Source: Flavipsychrobacter sp. | GTDB taxonomy: Bacteria; Bacteroidota; Bacteroidia; Chitinophagales; Chitinophagaceae | Direction of reading: 5' to 3' | DNA length: 64,000 nucleotides | Assembly (NCBI GenBank): GCA_017849575.1 | Contig: JAFIGV010000019.1 | Location: 467,695 to 531,694 of the forward strand | In this document: positions 61,301 to 64,000 of the stretch, piece after piece | Position numbering within the stretch: position 1 is the first letter of the stretch | Layout: each line of letters begins with the position of its first letter | Notes under the pieces: generated by a model | The model's database searches: none | What the model was told of the DNA's origin: nothing | The model's input: the letters and a program-made list of their open reading frames with translations, nothing else | Made by a program: the position numbers and the translations under genes

Positions 61301-64000
61301 ACCCGCCACAGTAAATCTGAACAGCTTTATCGGTTATCCTTCCGTATCGGTTCGCTTCCGTTACCATTCCGCATATGGATGGTACTGGGCCCTCGACAAT
61401 GTGAAAGTGTCGGGCATCTCAACCCATACCTTTGCCTGGACTTCAACACCTTCTGGTTTCAGTTCTTCAGCACAAAATCCTGTAGGGGTAACGCCAACAG
61501 ATACGACAACCTATACTGTGGTAGTGACCGATGGAAACAGTTGTATGGATTCTGCAAGTGTGGTGGTAAATGTGCAACCTCCCATCGCGGGCAACACCAT
61601 TGGTAGTTCACAAACTATTTGCAGTGGCTCTACGCCATCCGCACTTACAGGCGCTACGCCTACCGGTGGTAACGGAAGCTACCAATATACCTGGGAGCTC
61701 AGCACTACGGGTGCACTTTCCGGCTATGCACCAGCGCCCGGTGTAAACAATGCCAGCGGCTATGTCCCCGGTGTATTGACGGCAGATGCATGGTATCGGA
61801 GAGTGGTAGTATCGGGCACCTGCTCTGATACTTCTGCTGTGATCGCGATTACCGTAACTCCGGGAATCACTAATAACAATATTGCTTCCAGCCAGTCTGT
61901 ATGCGCGGGTTCAATACCAGCTCAGCTCACCGGCTCAGCACCCTCCGGCGCAGGAGGCACTTATACGTACACCTGGTTAAGTAGTACCACGAGCGCTACT
62001 ACGGGCTATGCGTCGGCAGCAGGCAGCAATAGTAACAATGATTACACACCGGGTACCGCCACCACCACCACATGGTACAAGCGTGTTGCTATGTCCGGCA
62101 CTTGTTCTGACACTTCGGCCTCGCTGGTGATATCCGTATCTCAGCCCATAACCGGAAATACCATCGCATCCTCGCAGTCCATTTGTGCCGGTACGGTTGC
62201 CGCTCCGCTTACGGGTAGCATCACAGGTTTGTATGAAGACTTTAACGGGTTAACGTCCACTACAGGACTTACCACAGCTACACTCCCTTCAGGCTGGACC
62301 ATGACACAGAATTCAGGTAACCTAGTGACGGGCTACAATGGAAACAGCTATGGAAGAGCCGCGCCCAACGGTGCGATACGTGTAAATAACTACAGTGTGG
62401 GATCGGGCAATGTTGCCAAAATTGATTCCAAAGTATTCGGTCCGACGGTTTCGGGTGATAGCTTGCGCTTTGACGTCGCTTATGGCGCTTACGAAGACGG
62501 ATTTGGCCCCTATGTGGATACCATGCGTATCTATACTTCCTCCGGTTCGGGCTATACTCTGCTTAAGGAATATCGGACAGGGTTGAATATTGATACCCTG
62601 GGAGACGGCATCAACACGGCAGCATTTTCTACAGCAGGATTTGCCCCTACTGCAACACAGTGGACACGTAAGAAAGTGGCACTGCCTACCGGAACCACGA
62701 ATGTTCGTTTCGAGTTTGCCTCGGGCTTCGGAAACCGGATGTATCTGGACCGCGTGCAGGCAGATAGCGCTTCTTTCACTTGGTTGAGCAGTACTACGAG
62801 CGCCATCAGTGGATTTGCAGCAGCAAGCGGCACCAACACTAACTCAGGATATGCGCCGGGAGCAATTGCCCAAACCACCTGGTACAAGCGTGTGGCTAAT
62901 ACCGGAACGGCGTGTGGCAGCGACACTTCAAATACTGTAGTCGTAAATGTCTCAGCTCCGATTACAGGCAATACCATCGGCACCGCACAAACTATCTGTT
63001 CGGGCAGTGCACCAACACCTTTGACCGGATCTTTGGCGGGTATCAACGAAGACATGAACGGCATTACCAGCACTGCGGGACTCACTACCGCAGGCTTGCC
63101 GGCAGGTTGGACCATGACCCTTAATCAAAATAATCTGGTGACAGGATTCAATACGAACAGCTACGGACGTGCAGGAACCGCGGGTGCTATTCGGGTGGAC
63201 AATTACAATGTAGGCGTGGGTAACACAGCACAAATGGATACTAAAGCCTTCGGGCCTTCTTTATCCGGCGACAGTCTGCGGTTTGATATTGCCTATGGAG
63301 GATATGATGATGCTTTCGGTCCTTACACGGATACGCTTAGGATTTATACCACAAATGGTGGCGGCTACACGTTGCTCAAACAATATATCTCAGGTTTGGT
63401 GCTGGACACTTCAGTGAACGGAATCACTACCGCTAACTTTACGTCTTCAGGATTTGTGCCTACAGCAACCCAATGGACAAACAAGAGGCTTGCCTTACCA
63501 TTGGGTACTACCCATGTGCGTTTTGAATTTGCATCCGGTTTTGGAAACAGAATGTATCTCGACAGAATTCAGACGGACAGCGCAATGTTTACGTGGTTGG
63601 CCAGTACTACCAGTGCTTCTTCAGGTTTTGCTGCAGCATCAGGTACGAATAATGCAACGGGTTATACACCAGGCGTGCTGACCCAGAGTACCTGGTTTAA
63701 ACGTGTGGTAGCCAAAGGCAGTGTTTGTTCTTCGGACACGTCTGCGGCGGTCTTGATCACCGTCAATCCGCCCATTGCCGGCAATACAATTTCTGCTTCA
63801 CAAACCATTTGTTCGGGTACAGCACCGGCGCCACTCACGGGCAGTACGCCTACCGGCGGCAGCGGAACGTACACCTACCAATGGCAAAGCAGCACGAGCG
63901 GTGCAACCGGAGGCTTTAGCGATATTGGCGGTGCCAATGCAGCGGGATATACTGCAGGTACACTCAGTGCAACAACATGGTTCCGCAGGGTAGTGACCGG
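55302..64000 (+). CDS. Giant secreted repeat protein (adhesin-like), 3' end outside the window
   Basis: From the ATG at 55302 one frame runs without a stop to the window edge, at least 2,899 codons. A signal peptide (MSRRILLLCLLLAGIALRGVAQ, split here: hydrophobic residues 5-17, cleavage after VAQ) opens it. Residues about 130-780 are Asn/Thr/Ser-rich short turns with many N-N-x-I and I-x-N motifs, the look of a right-handed beta-helix ending in the common DDYDGDTRN-TPDVGADEF. Then come Ig-like and lectin/choice-of-anchor-type domains, and from 61581 a series of exact 94-codon units. It is probably a T9SS cargo; the sorting domain would lie beyond the edge. The function is likely adhesion or glycan binding. 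Confidence 0.9.
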   Translation, partial: MSRRILLLCLLLAGIALRGVAQVAVTVTGAANTSPSLAASYTDLASALTDVNAITAMTGPVTLTLAAGAETAPASGFVLGSASLNAVLSSTNTLTISATPATVVLNAPVGTSTPGSATPDGIFKITGADYVTISGITFTDGNAANPATMEFGIGLFKLGATDGAQNNIIQNCTFNMQRINNATGTSPMVEGSVGILIINSTATTATTAITPTAASGTNSNNKIYGNTINGGNYGIVLSGYAATVGYPLPPLGDVNNDIGGAGSASATTGNTILNFGGGAATNPAAAIRALNQWGLNISNNTINNNNGSGVNHATTLRGIYGQSGASANVTISYNRITLKSSGTTSVMTAIENVIGATAASNTVTITNNIIENCSYTTATTATFTGILAGASATNQVVNNNSIINNTLGNAGTASAAIFQGIYASASSTNFTANQNIITNNAVLNNFGTMYCVRASTSTLNYDQNLIVNNRFPNNTGATAATVYGFYDGSSPVNENYTNNVIDSLYITGSSTSTSNNVAGIYNLTAAGTKVFTGNKISNLYFSSSSTGYAFVSGIRNAYTTTSTIARNKIYNLSSTGATPTVSGLYLGSSTGTTFNVYNNLIGNLSTPASTGNNLHGIFCGSVGSINLSFNTVYLNATSTGANFSSSAVYMSSTASTVTLRNNVLVNLSTPTGTGIAAAVRRTATAFTGYNTTSNNNNLYAGTPSATNVLYYDGTNAYQTMATLQPALTPREANSFSVAANFLSLSGAATGFLHIDPAISTQLESGGIPVAGITDDYDGDTRNTGTPDVGADEFIGISPAPSLSSLTIVPSTAQCVATSRNISVNASTFGLPITSVTLNYNNGAAGSVPMTLLSGTSTNGVWVGTIPAASPADATVSWSVTAADGVYTTQLNGSSYKDAYLANASTKVTSSAATICQGNAANLAVSTINGVNGTVTMGTATTTISGNDGNPYRSGNGTGNQIRIQLLYTAAELAAQGLAAGAITSIGLTTTSSTGTLANFSIALKQTSQSTLNTSFDNSGFTTVFTQASFTPAAGLNTHTFTTPFIWDGVSNLLVNFCQTNSVSGTSTVNAYTPAVSSNLNSAGTTTGCSATTGNLVAAKPILTFGGIVGTNYTSQINYTWNTSQTGANIAVLPAATTSYYASGVDGNGCSVQSDTVTVSVNPLPTAPSATPGSQCGAGIPTASVASTAGVNGNGTFLWYDAPTGGTLLQGPAYGNALSTYYLNDFSSATLTNSSISGAAAIGSGVLTLQTAATSLQGGFTVNASGANATLYQTDFDLTLTATGTSMADGFSYSFADDALATTTTPTAEHGSGSKLRIGFFTYNAVGGSDGKGIYLMYNVSANSGYTSATAGVLAYSTDVSWIPTAAGSVTTHVTASINAAGQLTLMLGSTTIFNNVQLPAAFLSANKANWKHVFSSRSGGVAGGFGLDNVEIKTNNVVPGYTTYLSSVSATDTFYVSEMGVNGCESQRTPVIVNVTQPDAITASTSTSPACANSPVNLSVAQTGTTNTYVYTWTASPATGSGIPSGSVSGQNISVTPTAAGTYLYTVAAYDATLGCNTSSNVSVTVNGLPAAPAVTPASAQLCPGGIQMLTVNTVAQYDFGTQAAQNSASTTATGYPAPYTVYYGGQRMQMLITAAELTASGYKAGSQFTSVQFPVVSLGSNWGTTLTGLTDFQMSIGATSLTSISAFQTGLTQVVAPSVFVPVVGYTNTHTFGAPFTWDGTSNIILETTFSNNISGATNDLVTQYNSPTAYQSTIVYRADGVTSAAAAAATTVSFSYNARPDFKLNGTNPGATWSPASGLYTDASATIPYTSGTKDTLYAKPTTSTNYVATVTNAAGCTAGTTTPVQVNGPSVAADASATTTCSGTSVNLNTYVLKEDFNGAANGWVAGNNSTGGTAANAAWTQQSSPYVYASSATFISNDNSSFYISNSDAQGSGGSTNTTLRSPSFSTVGMTSLNLDFYHYFRSLSDSAIVEASNDGVNWTIVQAFTSTQGSGSAFSPATVNLNSFIGYPSVSVRFRYHSAYGWYWALDNVKVSGISTHTFAWTSTPSGFSSSAQNPVGVTPTDTTTYTVVVTDGNSCMDSASVVVNVQPPIAGNTIGSSQTICSGSTPSALTGATPTGGNGSYQYTWELSTTGALSGYAPAPGVNNASGYVPGVLTADAWYRRVVVSGTCSDTSAVIAITVTPGITNNNIASSQSVCAGSIPAQLTGSAPSGAGGTYTYTWLSSTTSATTGYASAAGSNSNNDYTPGTATTTTWYKRVAMSGTCSDTSASLVISVSQPITGNTIASSQSICAGTVAAPLTGSITGLYEDFNGLTSTTGLTTATLPSGWTMTQNSGNLVTGYNGNSYGRAAPNGAIRVNNYSVGSGNVAKIDSKVFGPTVSGDSLRFDVAYGAYEDGFGPYVDTMRIYTSSGSGYTLLKEYRTGLNIDTLGDGINTAAFSTAGFAPTATQWTRKKVALPTGTTNVRFEFASGFGNRMYLDRVQADSASFTWLSSTTSAISGFAAASGTNTNSGYAPGAIAQTTWYKRVANTGTACGSDTSNTVVVNVSAPITGNTIGTAQTICSGSAPTPLTGSLAGINEDMNGITSTAGLTTAGLPAGWTMTLNQNNLVTGFNTNSYGRAGTAGAIRVDNYNVGVGNTAQMDTKAFGPSLSGDSLRFDIAYGGYDDAFGPYTDTLRIYTTNGGGYTLLKQYISGLVLDTSVNGITTANFTSSGFVPTATQWTNKRLALPLGTTHVRFEFASGFGNRMYLDRIQTDSAMFTWLASTTSASSGFAAASGTNNATGYTPGVLTQSTWFKRVVAKGSVCSSDTSAAVLITVNPPIAGNTISASQTICSGTAPAPLTGSTPTGGSGTYTYQWQSSTSGATGGFSDIGGANAAGYTAGTLSATTWFRRVVT
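61581..62144 (+). repeat. Two tandem 282-bp (94-codon) units in the giant protein
   Basis: Units start at 61581 and 61863 and have exactly the same length. Each begins with a motif of the type P-I-x-G-N-T-I-x-x-S-Q-x-I-C-x-G and ends with a strand such as SGTCSDTSA-V-I-x-x-TV. Sequence identity is partial, so they are old tandem duplications held to a fixed length. Confidence 0.85.
62145..63770 (+). repeat. Two tandem 813-bp units (94-codon unit plus 177-codon insertion)
   Basis: Units 62145-62957 and 62958-63770 are each exactly 813 bases; a third begins at 63771 and is cut by the edge. Each is the 94-codon unit interrupted after LTGS by 177 codons with motifs EDFNG...GWTM, SYGRA, SGDSLRFD, PTATQWT and FEFASGFGNRMYLDR. 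813 minus 282 is 531, exactly 177 codons. The insertion looks like a choice-of-anchor-J/MAM-like jelly-roll domain. Confidence 0.85.

Noticed and set aside
55302..64000. Idea that the many short frames in 55-64 kb are separate genes
   Set aside because: One frame (position divisible by three) stays open from the signal peptide to the edge and gives protein-like repeats throughout.
1..64000. CRISPR array
   Set aside because: I looked for regularly spaced 24-40-bp direct repeats with unique spacers and saw none; the only regular repeats are within the giant coding region.

Overview
The window comes from a Bacteroidota chromosome. The evidence is a C-terminal sorting domain of the type IX secretion kind on a secreted protein, a TonB-dependent receptor with a carboxypeptidase-like plug extension, an OstA-like protein paired with an MCE protein, MnmD, and many promoters that fit the Bacteroidota pattern (TTTG or TTG, about 17-19 bases, TAnnTTTG). 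The best promoter lies in front of a tRNA-Lys gene. A Chitinophagales/Sphingobacteriales-like host is my inference; no rRNA or marker gene here settles it.

Layout. 1-7600: the end of radC, a large secreted phytase-like/PhoX-like protein, a MauG-type di-haem peroxidase with a small mono-haem protein, and small membrane and lipoprotein genes. 7600-20400: DUF4145 protein, MCE/OstA envelope pair, aspartate kinase, a membrane glycosyltransferase-like protein, HscA, a sigma/anti-sigma-like/Spy-like stress operon, a DUF4143 ATPase and MnmD. 20500-24750: a PEGA-like protein, a stand-alone LuxR-type regulator and, divergent from it, a lipoprotein/membrane protein/histidine kinase/response regulator operon whose first gene carries a one-base frameshift at the lipobox. 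24800-29200: TPR lipoprotein, rpe, TonB receptor, tRNA-Lys.

29200-37300 looks like an accessory island downstream of tRNA-Lys. It has a partial copy of the tRNA 3' end, a 1,439-residue protein joining an Mrr-like nuclease domain, a NACHT-type NTPase, a long helical region and a C-terminal membrane helix (a likely anti-phage protein), a DUF4468-like lipoprotein and a hipBA toxin-antitoxin pair. The last two lie between 52-bp inverted repeats that are each palindromic. No integrase or transposase is visible.

37300-55000 returns to ordinary genes: VOC and Rieske proteins, an ABC ATPase, GNAT, two very hydrophilic small proteins, pyruvate carboxylase, a cystathionine beta-synthase-like enzyme, malate dehydrogenase, a BtuF-like metal receptor, two tandem GT39-like membrane proteins and class I fructose-bisphosphate aldolase. 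From 55302 to the right edge one uninterrupted frame of at least 2,899 codons encodes a giant secreted adhesin-like protein. It has an N-terminal beta-helix and an exact modular repeat structure: 94-codon units, two of which carry a 177-codon insertion.

The strongest leads are the nuclease-NACHT-membrane protein, the inverted-repeat-bounded hipBA segment, and the giant repeat protein.
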